From assembly GCF_035046505.1 (NCBI RefSeq), contig NC_089822.1:264317024-264381023 (forward strand): 64,000 bases of DNA, read 5' to 3'. The notes under the pieces were generated by a model that was given only the letters and a program-made list of their open reading frames with translations, was not told where the DNA came from and ran no database searches. This DNA is from Tiliqua scincoides (taxonomy: Eukaryota > Chordata > Lepidosauria > Squamata > Scincidae). The translations under genes were made by a program, and so were the position numbers. Positions 1-18,439 of this stretch are shown piece after piece (the first letter of the stretch is position 1; each line of letters starts with the position of its first letter).

Positions 1-2142
1 CAGTCTGGAGAGATCCTTCTGGAGCTCCTCACAATCACTTCTGGTCTTCACCACTCGGAAAAGTTTGGTGTCGTCTGCAAACTTTGCAACCTCACTGCTC
101 AACCCTGTCTCCAGGTCATTTATGAAGAGGTTGAAAAGCACCGGTCCCAGGACAGATCCTTGGGGCACACTGCTTTTCACCTCTCTCCATTGTGAAAATT
201 GCCCATTGACACCCACTCTCTGCTTCCTGGCCTCCAAACAGTTCTCAATCCATGAGAGGACCTGTCCTCTAATTTCCTGACTGTGGAGTTTTTTCAGTAC
301 CCTTTGGTGAGGGACCATGTTGAACGCCTTTTGAAAGTCCGGATATATAATGTCCATGGGTTCTCCCACATCCACATGCCTGTTGACCTTTTCAAAGAAT
401 TCTATAAGGTTCGTGAGGCAAGACTTACCCTTACAGAAGCCATGCTGATTCTCCCTCAGCAAGGTCTGTTCATCTATGTGTTTTGAGATCCTATCTTTGA
501 TGAGGCATTCCACCATCTTACCCGGTATAGATGTTAGACTGTCTGGCCTATAGTTTCCTGGGTCCCCCCTCTTTCCCTTTTTAAAGATAGGCATGGCATT
601 TGCTATCCTCCAATCTTCTGGCACCGTGGCCGTTTTGAGGGACAAGTTGCATATCTTAGTCAAGAGAGCTGCAACTTCATTCTTCAATTCCTTAATAACT
701 CTTGGGTGGATGCCATCAGGGCCCGGTGACTTATTGACCTTTAATTTATCAATTAGGTCTGAAACATCTTCTCTTTTAACCTCTATCTGACAACTCCTCA
801 ATTAGGAGGGGCTGTTCGGGCAGTGGTATCTGCCCGAGGTCTTCTGCCATCAAGACAGATGCAAAGAACTCATTTAGTTTCTCTGCCATCTCTAAGTCTC
901 CTTTTATCTCCCCTTTCCCTCCCTCACCATCCAGAGGGCCAACCGCTTCTCTGGCGGGTTTCCTGCTTCTAACATATTTGAAGAAGCTTTTATTATTCCC
1001 CTTAATGTTGCTGGCCATGCGTTCCTCATAGTCTCGCTTGGCCTCCCATATCACCTTCTTACATTTCTTTTGCCACAGTTTATGTTCCTTTTTATTCTCC
1101 TAATTAGGGCAAGACTTCCATTTACGGAAGGAAGCTTCCTTGCCCTTCATAGCCTCTCTAACTTGGCTGGTTAGCCATGCGGGCACCCTCCTGGATTTAG
1201 TGGAACCCTCCTTCTTTCTTTGCAGTATACACCTCTGCTGGGCCTCTATTACTGTTGTTTTAAGCAGCCTCCATGCACTCTGGAGAGATTGGACTCTTTT
1301 TACCCTCCCTTTCAACCTCCTTCTAACCAGCCTCCTCATTTGAGGGAAGACCGCCCGTCGGAAGTCAAGGGTTTTTGTTAGAGATTTGCCTGGTATTCTT
1401 CCCCCAATGTGCATGTCAAAATGGATCGCAGCATGATCACTGTTCCCCAATGGCTCAGTAACATTTACATCTCTAACCAGGTCCTGTGTACTGCACAATA
1501 TTAAATCCAGAGTCACCTGCCCTCTGGTGGGCTCCGTGACTAGCTGTTCTAAGCCGCAGTCATTTAGCATGTCAAGAAATCTGGTCTCCTTATTGTGACC
1601 AGAACACAAATTGACCCAGTCTATATGAGGATAATTGAAGTTCCCCATGATTACAACCCTGTCCCTCCTTGTCACCTCCCTGATCTGTTTCCTCATTTCA
1701 AGGTCCCCATCCGATTTCTGGTCTGGAGGACGATAGCACGCCCCCAGTATTACATCGCTGCACAAGCCTGGTAATTTAACCCACAGAGATTCTATGGTGG
1801 AGTCGGACCCACCTTCAATCTCTACTTTGCTGGATTCTATCCCTTCCTTAACATAAACGGCCACCCCACCTCCAACACGTCCCTGCCTGTCCCTCCTGTA
1901 GAGTTTATAGCCGGGATTGCGGTATCCCACTGATTCTCCGCATTCCACCAGGTTTCCGTTATGCCCACTATGTCAATGTTTTCCTTTGTCACCAGACATT
2001 CCAGTTCTCCCATCTTTGCTCGGAGACTTCGGGCATTCGCATAAAAGCATTTGTACACAGAATGCCCCAGGATGCGCTGCTTATTCGCTCCTTTGTCCCC
2101 GCATCCTCTCATTGTGCCAAACCGTCTATCACATCCCATCAC
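1..2142 (-). pseudogene. CR1 ORF2 (endonuclease and reverse transcriptase), broken
   Basis: The N-terminal endonuclease begins in one frame (1837-2142 reads YANARSLRAKMGELE and then GITETWWN). It continues in another frame over 1100-1948, with GACYRPP, a GNFNYP box where the family usually has GDFNYP, and GNSDHAAI near its end. A linker segment lies at 776-1054 (MASNIKGNNKSFFKYVRSRK). The remaining 780 bases read as reverse transcriptase, including YRPVSLTS, DFQKAF and a FADDTKLF-like box near 70-100. Function in a live copy: target-primed reverse transcription. Here at least two frameshifts lie between the endonuclease halves and before the RT, so no full protein is made. Confidence 0.8.
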
Positions 2143-2273
2143 GCTACCTTTCCCAATTTCTTCTCCTACTCTGCCTTTGTCTTGTTGTTCTCTAACCTCC
2201 CCATCCTCATCCCATAGGGATGAGGAGTCCCGAACCGGATACCCCTCGGCTCCTGTCGGCCTTCCCCCAGGGA

Positions 2274-3170
2274 TCAGTTTAAAAGCTGCTCTGCCACCTT
2301 TTTAATGTTATGCGCCAGCAGTCTGGTTCCATTCTGGTTCAAGTGGAGCCTGTCCCTCTTGTACAGGCCCCGCTTGTCCCAAAACGTTCCCCAGTGCCTA
2401 ACGAATCTAAACCCCACCTCCCTACACCACCGTCTCATCCACGCATTGAGACCCCTGATCTCCGCCTGCCTAGCTGGCCCTGCGCGTGGAACAGGTAGCA
2501 CTTCTGAGAACGCTACCTTTGAGGTCCTGGCTTTCAGCTTCCTGCCTAAAAGCCTAAATTTGGCCTCCAGGACCTCCCGGCTACACTTGCCCACGTCGTT
2601 GGTGCCGACATGCACCACAACCGCTACCTCCACCCCAGCACTGTCTACCAGCCTGTCTAAATGAGAAGTGATGTCTGCATCCTTCACACCAGGCAGGCAA
2701 GTTGCCATGTGGTCCTCACATCCGTCGCAAACCCTCTCTCTATGTTTTTAATAATTGAATCCCCCACTACAAGAAGCCCCCGACCCCCCTCCTACCGAGG
2801 AGTATCCTGAGTGCGTTCAGATACGGGCCGGTCCCCTGGAGAAGCGGTCCCCCCTAAGGGATTTTTTCCCTCCTCTCCAGGATGACGTCCTCCAGCCCTA
2901 AGACTTCCCACCTGGGCAGCTGGTGAGCTGCCCACTTGAGGATGGAACAAAGCCTGCATGTCCCTGGAAGTTTCCCTGTGGTCCCTCTGTACCTGCCTCT
3001 GCTTTTCCAGGTTGGCCACCAAGGTTTCAAGGGAGCAGACCCGCTCCCTGAGGCCCTGGAGCTCTTTGCAACGAGGACACGCCCATGGCATGCCCCTGAG
3101 GCATATAGTCACACATGTGGCACTCCATGCAGAACACTGGATAGCCCCCACCTTTGGCTCTGCCACTGTG
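2274..3170 (-). pseudogene. CR1 ORF1 with zinc-binding start and SGNH/esterase-like domain, broken
   Basis: At 3100-2792 the minus strand reads a CPRCKELQ motif followed by a leucine/glutamate-rich helix (SLETLVANLEKQ), which fits the metal-binding and coiled-coil N-terminus of CR1 ORF1. At 2708-2274 it reads VVVHVGTNDVGK, later a WDKRGLYKRDRLHLN segment and NQNGTRLLAHNI. The GTND block and the DxxHL-like end are the signatures of the SGNH/GDSL hydrolase fold that many CR1 and L2 ORF1 proteins carry. The two segments lie in different frames around 2710-2790, where the first esterase block should sit, so the ORF is frameshifted. The role of the esterase in the element is not firmly known. Confidence 0.7.
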
Positions 3171-3641
3171 AATGAAATTACCTGGCCACAGCTGGAGAAG
3201 GGAGATCTATTAGTTCCTCTGGCAACAGCACCTCCTCCCAGCAATCCTGCTGCCAGCTGCTTTGCTCCTTTGCAGTGGTTAGCAATGGAGTCTCTTCCTC
3301 CTTCCTTCTCCCAGCCTTGTCCAAATATGTCCAAATATGGGCACCTACGGCAGTTGGCCCTCCTAACTGTCCACTGTGGCTTTTGGCGGGAAACCGTCAT
3401 GATTCCTCTGAACCCTTTCACACACCTGTGTCCGTCACCCCCCCCCCCCGTACCTTGATTTCTTTCATGGAGTCTGAGGAGATTTTTAACACCTTTATAA
3501 TCAGAAACAGTCTTCATGGTGTGCTATACAATTAAACTACTCCTATAACACAAATGACATTGCCTCACATGTTGTGGGGGAACACATTCTTAAGAGTATG
3601 TTCTGCTGCTCACTTCTGAGGGAAGACATTTTTCTAATGCC

Positions 3642-4260
3642 TTTATTATACATTTACAGCTGTCCCTGATCCTCTTGTTTGGTTTCACATACAGACTCTC
3701 AAGAATTTCTGCAAAACAGCCCTGTAAGGTGGGCCAGTCCTATATCTAATGGAAGGGGTTGAGAGGCTCCCACAGTCACAGCAGCCATATGGCTTGGTGT
3801 GGATCCCCTCATGTGTCACCATGCTGGAGTGGCGGCTGGACTTCTTCCCACACTCTGAGCATGTGCATGGCTTCTCGGTGTGAATAGCACATGTGTGTGG
3901 ATGTGTGTGGTGTGCTGGTGGACTTGTGTGGCTTCTCAAGGTGGACATGCTGGCTGGTGCTGTTCCCACAGTCCATGCATGCGTACAGCTATTTGGACCA
4001 GTGTGGGTCCTCTGGTGAATCACCAGGATGGCTCTCGTGCTGTAATGTTTGCCACAAACAGAGCACTTGTGCACCTTGTTTCCTGCTGAGGTCCTTTCAC
4101 AGGGGACAAGGTCAGACTTTCAGTGGAAGATCCTCCCAAATTCAAACCACATCTCTTCTTTTTCCCCCACAAAGGGGTTCCTGGAGGACTTTCTCTTCCG
4201 TTTCAGTGAGAGGCTTCCAGAATATTCTGACTGACCTGCCACATTTACTAAGACAGTTTT
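3642..4260 (-). pseudogene. Decayed C2H2 zinc-finger gene (3' end), minus strand
   Basis: The minus strand at 3685-4074 gives one clean finger (CSVCGKHYSTRAILVIHQRTH, followed by TG) and then damaged ones: CSECGKKSSRHSSMVTHEGIH, linker remnants and a final CCDCG half finger without its histidines. Upstream (to about 4260) is a low-similarity stretch that could be the linker part of the finger exon. A TTTATT at 3642-3647 is AATAAA on the minus strand and fits a poly(A) signal about 40 bases past the stop. The 3'UTR just past the stop is matched by an orphan segment at 38800-38965. With so few intact fingers and no KRAB exon in the window, I call it a pseudogene or the remnant of a different zinc-finger subfamily. 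Confidence 0.65.
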
Positions 4261-4380
4261 ATATGGAACTCCTTGTCCCAGGAGAGACAGCAGGCCCCTG
4301 TCCCAACAATGCTAATGTGCCAAGGACAAATTTTAGTTCAGGAATGTTTCAGGGAGCAATCAAGACAAGATCCCCTATAG

Positions 4381-4599
4381 CAGCTATTTTTAGCCTTTTT
4401 CATCTCATGGCACACTGACAAGGCACTAAAATTGTCAAGGCACACCATCAGGTTTTTGACAGTTGACAAGGCACACCATGCTGCCAGTGTGGGGCTCACA
4501 TCCCCCATTGGCCCTACTAATAAATGACCTTCCTCCAAATTCTTGTGGCACACCTGTGGAGCACCAATGTGCCACAGCAGAAGTGGTTGTAAATGGCTG
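4381..4599 (-). mobile_element. hAT-type MITE
   Basis: The ends are inverted (cagctatttttag... and ...gtaaatggctg) and match, in reverse, the ends of the element at 33879-34679. Flanking 8-mers ccctatag (4373-4380) and tcctatat (4600-4607) agree at 6 of 8 bases and look like an aged 8-bp target duplication, as hAT transposases make. There is no coding capacity. Confidence 0.7.
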
Positions 4600-4700
4600 T
4601 CCTATATGATCCCAGTGCATCCCAAACTCACCCAGCCAGCAATGCTGCACTCCAGTGCTGGAAACTGGAAGTTAATGGCAAGGAAGACAATGAAGGCAAT

Positions 4701-5860
4701 GCTCTGAATACTTCCTGCAAAGGCCTTCCAGCCCCTCCACTCAGAGACAGGATCTCAGGCTCTTCCTCCTCCCCACAGGCTCCCCACTCCAGGCAACTCC
4801 TGTCCCTGTTGCACCTGCCCTGGTCCTGCTGCGTCTGAGTCCCCTTGGGGGGCTCTGAAGACTCCCTGCAAAGGCCTTTCAGCCCCTCCACTCAGGGACA
4901 GGATCTCAGGCTCTTCCTCCCCCCCACAGGCTCCCCACTCCAGGCAGCTCCTGTCCCTGTTGCACCTGCCCTGGTCCTCCTGCGCCTGAGCCCACTTGGG
5001 GGGGGGGGGCTTTGAAGACTCCCTGCAAAGGCCTTCCAGCCCCTCCACTCAGAGACAGGATCGCAGGCTCTTCCTCCCCCCCACTGGCTCCCCACTCCAG
5101 GCAACTCCTGTCCCTGTTGCACCTGCCCTGGTCCTGCTGCGTCTGAGTCCCCTTGGGGGGCTCTGAAGACTCCCTGCAAAGGCCTTTCAGCCCCTCCACT
5201 CAGGGACAGGATCTCAGGCTCTTCCTCCTCCCCACAGGCTCCCCACTCCAGGCAACTCCTGTCCCTGTTGCACCTGCCCTGGTCCTGCTGCGTCTGAGTC
5301 CCCTTGGGGGGCTCTGAAGACTCCCTGCAAAGGCCTTTCAGCCCCTCCACTCAGGGACAGGATCTCAGGCTCTTCCTCCCCCCCCACAGGCTCCCCACTC
5401 CAGGCAGCTCCTGTCCCTGTTGCACCTGCCCTGGTCCTCCTGCGCCTGAGCCCACTTGGGGGGGGGCTTTGAAGACTCCCTGCAAAGGCCTTCCAGCCCC
5501 TCCACTCAGAGACAGGATCGCAGGCTCTTCCTCCCCCCCACTGGCTCCCCACTCCAGGCAACTCCTGTCCCTGTTGCACCTGCCCTGGTCCTGCTGCGTC
5601 TGAGTCCCCTTGGGGGGCTCTGAAGACTCCCTGCAAAGGCCTTTCAGCCCCTCCACTCAGGGACAGGATCTCAGGCTCTTCCTCCCCCCACAGGCTCCCC
5701 ACTCCAGGCAGCTCCTGTCCCTGTTGCACCTGCCCTGGTCCTCCTGCGCCTGAGCCCACTTGGGGGGGGGGCTTTGAAGACTCCCTGCAAAGGCCTTTCA
5801 GCCCCTCCACCCAGGGACAGGATCTCAGGCTCTTCCTCTTCCCCACTGGCTTGGAAGAGG
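4701..5860. repeat. Minisatellite, about 7.5 units of 151-157 bp with a 3-unit higher-order pattern
   Basis: Units start near 4701, 4852, 5009, 5160, 5311, 5466, 5617 and 5771 (partial). Each begins gctctgaag or gctttgaag followed by actccctgcaaaggc and ends in a run of G. Small differences (cagag/caggg, caactcc/cagctcc, tgctgcgtctg/tcctgcgcctg) sort them into three types in the order A B C A B C B plus a partial unit, so the array grew partly by copying a trimer of about 459 bp. It ends about 80 bp before the first exon of gene A. Single or paired units occur at the same place upstream of genes B (about 20301-20440) and C (about 43843-44095). Confidence 0.9.
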
Positions 5861-5940
5861 GGATGTCAGACTGGAGGAGATCCTTCTGGGAGCTGGAGGG
5901 TGGAGCGTTGGCTCCTCTGCAGTTTCTTCTCAGCTGACAG

Positions 5941-6043
5941 GCGCTCAAGGGGTTAATAGCAGCGACTCTAAGTTTCTAGATAGGATATTCCTGCTCCGCC
6001 TCTTTCCTTTGCCACCCCCCACCCACGTCAGCAGCAGTCTCTG
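5941..6043 (+). promoter_or_regulatory. Gene A first (noncoding) exon and likely core promoter
   Basis: The stretch beginning gctcaaggggttaatag is conserved in sequence and position upstream of genes B (20680) and C (44134), each time about 1.2-1.6 kb before the start-codon exon. It ends in a splice donor, ctctg|gtaagt, at 6043/6044; gene C has ctctg|gtgagt at the same place. A second donor-like site, gacag|gtgagc, lies near 6100 and corresponds to the gene B donor. No TATA box is visible; CT-rich and GC-rich tracts fit a TATA-less promoter. The transcription start is not fixed by the sequence. Confidence 0.5.
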
Positions 6044-7224
6044 GTAAGTCCATTGGGGGTGAAGCTGAGCCTTAGGGAGGTGGTGGTGGAAAGGAATTGA
6101 CAGGTGAGCCCCCAGGTGGGCTAAGACAGCCAGGCTCTAAGCCCAGATAGTGAAGGGGGAGGCGAGGGGCCCAGAAGAGGAGCTGTGACAACCCCCCCTC
6201 CCCAGTTGCATGCAAAGCTTTGGATCTGCTTTTGCATGGCTTTGTTTCTGTGATGGGGGTTTCTGGCAGAGATGGTGCAAAAGCTGGAACAGAGAGACCA
6301 GGAAGGGGCTGTGCTGCATTGAAGCTCATGCAAAAAACAAGGGGATGTGGAAGGGACTGGAAGAAAGTATTTTAGGTTCCTGCTGTAAACAGAGGCGGGT
6401 GGGATAAAAATGGTAAGAAAGAGCTGGAGTCTGAGGCCGAAAAAGATTCTTCTAGTGTCCGGGGCTGATCCAGGGAGCTTATTAGGGGACTGATCCCGTC
6501 AGAAGAAGGAACTGAGCAGGGAACTCAAAGCCCCAGATCTCTGCCCTGCCCTTACATGGGCTGAATCATAACCTCTGCATTATTCAAAGTGTGTGTCTCA
6601 ACAGAGGAGGGGGAGGAGAGGGGTCTCTGTCCACACACAGAGATGACGGGAGCTTCCACCCAGGACTGAAGTGTCTGTTCCAGAAATGGCCCTGCCATGA
6701 CACCTCCATTACATACCACCCACTTCCACCCCCTGTACCTGCAAATCAGGGTCGTTCCCCCCCCCCCATGTTAGCTCTCAAGGCCCAAATTACAGGGCGC
6801 CGTCTGAAATTGATATAGCACATGAAATTGATATAGCACATGCTGCCTTAGGGACTGGGCTTTGTCAAAGAGTTTGAATGGGAGGACTGAATGCTGCAGA
6901 AATACAGGTGGTGGGCCTGAAACACTTTGGAGGAGCAAGTATTGCAAGCAGATGTCAAGGAGAGGTGACTAAGCAGAGTCACCTCTGAGAGGTGGAGCTG
7001 GAGGCAGAGAGCTGGAGAAGCAGGGACCAAGGGGCAGAAGGAAGAATATGAGCAAGAGGAATGAATCAAGGTGTGTGGGCTTCACCACACTGAGGGATTT
7101 CTTGTTCAGAACCAGAGCTATGGAACAAATAGGAAGATCGTGTCAAATTGCATAAGAAAGTGAAGTTTGAAAAGGGCATGAAGGCTAATATTCTTCCCAT
7201 CACATTTGTCTCCCTCACTGGCAG
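6044..7224 (+). other. Gene A intron 1
   Basis: This runs between the noncoding first exon and the start-codon exon. Much of it aligns by eye with intron 1 of genes B and C (for example the segment around 6370-6530). No transposon or RNA gene is recognised. Confidence 0.5.
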
Positions 7225-7228
7225 TGGA

Positions 7229-14977
<7,749 letters not shown>

Positions 14978-15898
14978 TTAGAGTGTGGAAAAAGCTTCAG
15001 TTGCAGCTCAGATAAAACGCCTGAAAGTCGGCCTGCATGACAGTTGGGTCCTCTCAGTTTGGTAATTGGGGTCTCTCATGTCTTGGAAATATTTTGAAGA
15101 TTTGCATATTTTTTCTTCTGTCATTTGCAGTTAATGAGATCCTATGTGAAAACAAAGAGCTTATTTCTGTCCATCCTCTGCTTAATGGGATCACTTCCTG
15201 CGTAACCACCAATCCTCAGTGGGTACCATAAATTCTATCTGGCCCGGTTTATGAAACAAGTATCCATTACGGATGGATCGGCCCCCCCTCCCAACCTTTT
15301 CTCTTGTTAGGCCCAATATGCCCCTCTTTTTTCTTCTTTATTTTTATTTCCTGACTTTGTTATGCCCTCTATTATAATAAAGGACAATATGGACTCTGAT
15401 ACCAAGGAACATTACTACCAGCTTGAGACATCAGCACTGATGAATGCAAGTGTGTGAGATGAACTGTTTGCCAAGATATGACTTCTCTGACATACAGGCC
15501 ATATTTCTCAAGGACTTTGGTCAAGCCTCAAACTTTTGGTGTATGTGATCTCTTCCTTTCCCAAAGTGACATATCCTGGGAGGAAAAGCTGAATGCAACT
15601 TGGCAATCCTTTTTATGCATCTCTTGTCTGTATTCAATGTATGCATACCCATAGTTAATGCAACATCAGTAACCTTTGTATTTTTTCTTTTTTTAAATTA
15701 ATAACATTATACAATAATGAAATCAGAGATCTCGATATTATATATGCAAAACTATATAAAATAAGAAAAAATGGAAAAAAACAAAGAACATATAATCAGT
15801 AAAAATAGGCATAGACATGAAGAAACCCTTCATAAAAGAGTCAGTAGCAAAGCTCTATAGACAAGTATTTTAAAATATAAACAAGTAAAATATTTCTT
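14978..15898 (+). other. Gene A 3'UTR and downstream flank
   Basis: The first 90 bases still resemble a broken finger. Text around 15035-15215 and 15400-15640 aligns by eye with the 3'UTR of gene B and, in reverse, with the right end of the window. AATAAA at 15376-15381 is a good poly(A) signal, giving a 3'UTR of about 400 bases. Confidence 0.6.
15376..15381 (+). terminator. Poly(A) signal AATAAA, gene A
   Basis: A canonical hexamer about 400 bases past the stop in conserved 3'UTR sequence. The aligned spot in gene B reads AATATA (30360-30365). Confidence 0.55.
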
Positions 15899-16220
15899 TA
15901 CTCAGCGCGTGGTCGGTCTGTGGAACTCCTTGCCACAGGATGTGGTGCTGGCGTCTAGCCTAGACGCCTTTAAAAGGGGATTGGACGAGTTTCTGGAGGA
16001 AAAATCCATTATGGGGTACAAGCCATGATGTGTATGCACAACCTCCTGATTTTACAAATGGGTTATGTCAGAATGCCAGATGCAAGGGAGGGCACCAGGA
16101 TGAGTTCTCTTGTTATCTGGTGTGCTCCCTGGGGCATTTGGTGGGCCGCTGTGAGATACAGGAAGCTGGACTAGATGGGCCTATGGCCTGATCCAGTGGG
16201 GCTGTTCTTATGTTCTTATT
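15899..16220 (+). mobile_element. CR1 LINE 3' end
   Basis: A 5'-truncated CR1 tail: ggtctgtggaactccttgcc, then gatgcctttaaaaggggatt, then gggcctatggcctgatcc, ending with ttcttatgttcttat. It is the same tail as in the other CR1 copies here. Confidence 0.85.
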
Positions 16221-16369
16221 TTGAAAAGGTTTCCAAATATCCAAAAATTTATCCATGTGAAATATTATTCTATATGCAACTAATTCAAATATAGAGAGAG
16301 TTAAAAGATAATCCATTTAAAAATAGTAGGTGGGCACTTATCTTTCCATTTAAAAAAAATAGTTAGTTG

Positions 16370-16668
16370 GCAACCTTCAGTCTCGAAAGATTATGGTATC
16401 GCGCTCTGAATGGTGGTTCTGGAACAGCGTCTAGAGTGGCTGAAAAGGCTGATTCGGGAGTGACAATCCCTTCCACACCGGGAGTGACAGTCCCTTCCAC
16501 ACTGGGAGCAAGTGCAGTCTGTCCCTGGTCTGTCTCCCTGGCTATGGGCCTTCCTTCTTTGCCTCAGACTGTTGGCCAAGTGTCTCTTCAAACTGGGAAA
16601 GGCCATGCTGCACAGCCTGTCTCCAAGCGGGCCGCTCAGAGGCCAGGGTTTTCCCCACCTATTAAAAA
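16370..16668 (-). mobile_element. 3' fragment of the 39385-42165 LINE family
   Basis: On the minus strand it gives the C-terminus ending in the CTCSQCGRDCHSR finger and TTIQSAIP, then the tail gaaggttgccaac. It matches the end of the intact ORF at 42131. A short in-frame duplication repeats CGRDCHSR inside the finger. An A-rich tract (TTTAAAAAAAA) flanks its 3' end. Confidence 0.8.
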
Positions 16669-16699
16669 AAATATAACAGCACAATCCTAAATACATTTA

Positions 16700-17140
16700 C
16701 AGGTCGTGCCTTGTTATCCGCTGGGGTTCTGTTCCAGAACCTCTTGTGGATAAAAAAATGGAAAAATAGATTTAAGCACCCACTTCCAGGTTTCTTGCCC
16801 CTCCATTGCTCCTAATAAGGTTGTGTCTCGAAATTCACAGGGTTTTGACCCTACTGATACCATAAAATGTGTTAAATAAAAGGAATTTTTTAAAAAATTA
16901 AAAAGTATGTCCCTTTACAATTGTGGTTTAAAAACAGTTTTTCTTACTGTTGTAGAGAGGCAGTCGGCAATTAGAAATGCATTTTCATTGTCTATCTGAA
17001 AGCTTCCAACAATATGTATGTAATTCAATAAAATATGGTTGTCCACAAACAATAATGGTAGTTCCAATATCCGATTAATTAGTTGTAAGTTAACTTCAGG
17101 CTTAACAGTGGCTCTACCATTTAGACCAGACCAGAACTCC
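16700..17140 (+). mobile_element. Tigger/mariner-like fragment, low confidence
   Basis: The left end, acaggtcgtgccttgttatc followed by ggttctgttccagaacc, resembles the terminal repeat of MER2/Tigger-like elements. The right end is not clear. The interior is AT-rich and noncoding. Confidence 0.4.
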
Positions 17141-17213
17141 TGCTTCAACGGTACAGTTAACCACGAAAGGGTTAACCCTCCTGCAAGGGGGGCAGGAAAA
17201 GGGGCGCTGGGGC

Positions 17214-17600
17214 CCTGCGAGGGTCACCCTCCTGCGGGGGGGGCAGAAAGGGGGTGCTGGGGCCCTGCGAGGGTCACCCTCCTGCAAGGGGAAAGAAAGG
17301 GGATGCTGGAGCCATGCAAGGGATAACCCCTCCAGCGGGGGGGCAGAAAGGGGGTGCTGGGGCCCTGCGAGGATCATCTTCCTGCAGGGGGAAGGAAAGG
17401 GGGTGCTGGGGCCATGCAAGGGATAACCCCTCCAGCGGGGGGGGCAGAAAGGGGGTACTGGGGCCCTGCCAGGGTCAACCCCTCCAGCAGGGGGGCAGAA
17501 AGGGGGTGCTGGGGCCCTGCCAGGATCAACCCTCCTGCAGGGGGACACAAAGGGGGTGTTGGAGCCATGCGAGAGTCGCCCTCCTGCAGGGGGCAAAGGG
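17214..17600. repeat. 50-bp minisatellite, about 8 units (GC block copy 1)
   Basis: Units start near 17214, 17253, 17302, 17353, 17402, 17453, 17505 and 17555, mostly 49-52 bp, each with ggtgctgggg, ccctgc or ccatgc, and tcctgcaggggg. Confidence 0.9.
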
Positions 17601-17889
17601 GGCGGGAGGCAGCGAGGAGGGCTCTCTGTCTGGTCCCCCTGCCAGGACTCTCGCTGGGTTCCAGCCCCGCAACGCGGCTGGGGCGCTGGCGGTGCGCAGC
17701 CAGCCGTGGGGACACCGGACTCGAATTCGCAGGTCCCATCAAGGCAGATTCTGGCAGAGCAACGAGGTGGATACTCAAACAGAGCCACTTCCTCCCCGCC
17801 TCTGGGTGCTCCTCCCAGTCCCGCCTTAACTCCGCCTCGGGCGGGGCTGGCAGGGCAGGGCGGGGCGTCGCTCCCCCCCCCTCCGATTC

Positions 17890-18180
17890 GCCCATTGGCT
17901 GCCTCCTCCGAACATGCAAATCAGCTCCCGGCCAACCAGGGAGAGGCAGCTCCGCGCGCGCACAGAACACTCGTCCCACGACTACTCAGCCCAGCCTGGT
18001 CGCATCACACCCGAACCCTCAGCACTGCCATTGGAGGGACAGCCAATGGCAGAGGGCAACAGCGGGCAGGGGTGGGGCCTCTCTGGGCATCCTCCAATCA
18101 CCATCGCCTTTGGTCTCGGCGCCCGCGGGAAGGTCCGACGAGTGACAGGTACAGTGGCCCGAACCAACCAATAGGGAAGA
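17890..18180 (+). promoter_or_regulatory. CpG-rich promoter-like core, copy 1
   Basis: An inverted CCAAT (cccattggct, 17891-17900) is followed by the octamer ATGCAAAT at 17914-17921. A palindromic pair gccattgg (18027) and ccaatggc (18043) comes next, then tccaatca, a gcgcccgcgggaa patch, ccaaccaat and a gaggcggg GC box. NF-Y, octamer and Sp1-type sites close together are typical of TATA-less promoters. All are kept in copy 2. What they would drive is not visible. Confidence 0.45.
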
Positions 18181-18439
18181 GGCGGGTGCGGGCCTTTGTA
18201 GACTCTCTCTAAGTGTCTTCGGGATGGTCTCCGCTGGGGGGACTGAAGGCGGAGCGGCTAAGCGAAGCCTTTGGGGGAAGCGTGACCCTCTGTAGCTGCC
18301 GTACATTTCCCGTTAGTGCTGGCTGAGGGGCGCTCGAGGAGACAGGCCGGGCCTCGGATGGCTGCAGCTGCGCCCTGCCAGGCACACACGAGGGGGGACG
18401 AGCAGGGGAGCAGGGCTGCCTAGAGCGGCTGCAGGGCTC

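Larger units (their letters stand above)
1..3520 (-). mobile_element. CR1-type LINE, minus strand, 3' end beyond the left edge
   Basis: Read on the minus strand from right to left, this stretch gives the parts of a CR1 non-LTR retrotransposon in the right order. First comes an ORF1-like region with a Cys-rich start and coiled-coil-like segment (about 3170-2792), then an esterase-like segment (2708-2274), an apurinic-type endonuclease (2142-1350), a linker, and a reverse transcriptase whose FADD-type box lies near the left edge. The 3'UTR and tail are outside the window. Several frame changes separate the parts, so it is a dead copy, but the order and the length of about 3.5 kb make it the longest CR1 here. 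The 5' end is placed at about 3520 because CR1-like reading stops there; this border is soft. Confidence 0.85.

Noticed and set aside
3420-3460. Poly-C and poly-G runs (also 5000, 9171, 23148, 45150, 59060) as structured signals
   Set aside because: Simple low-complexity tracts scattered through introns and repeats, with no regular relation to genes.
4755-5948. Long minus-strand frames (up to 244 aa) through the minisatellite
   Set aside because: They repeat because the unit lacks stops in that frame; the product is a Ser/Gly/Pro-rich repeat with no domain, and units of other lengths shift the frame.
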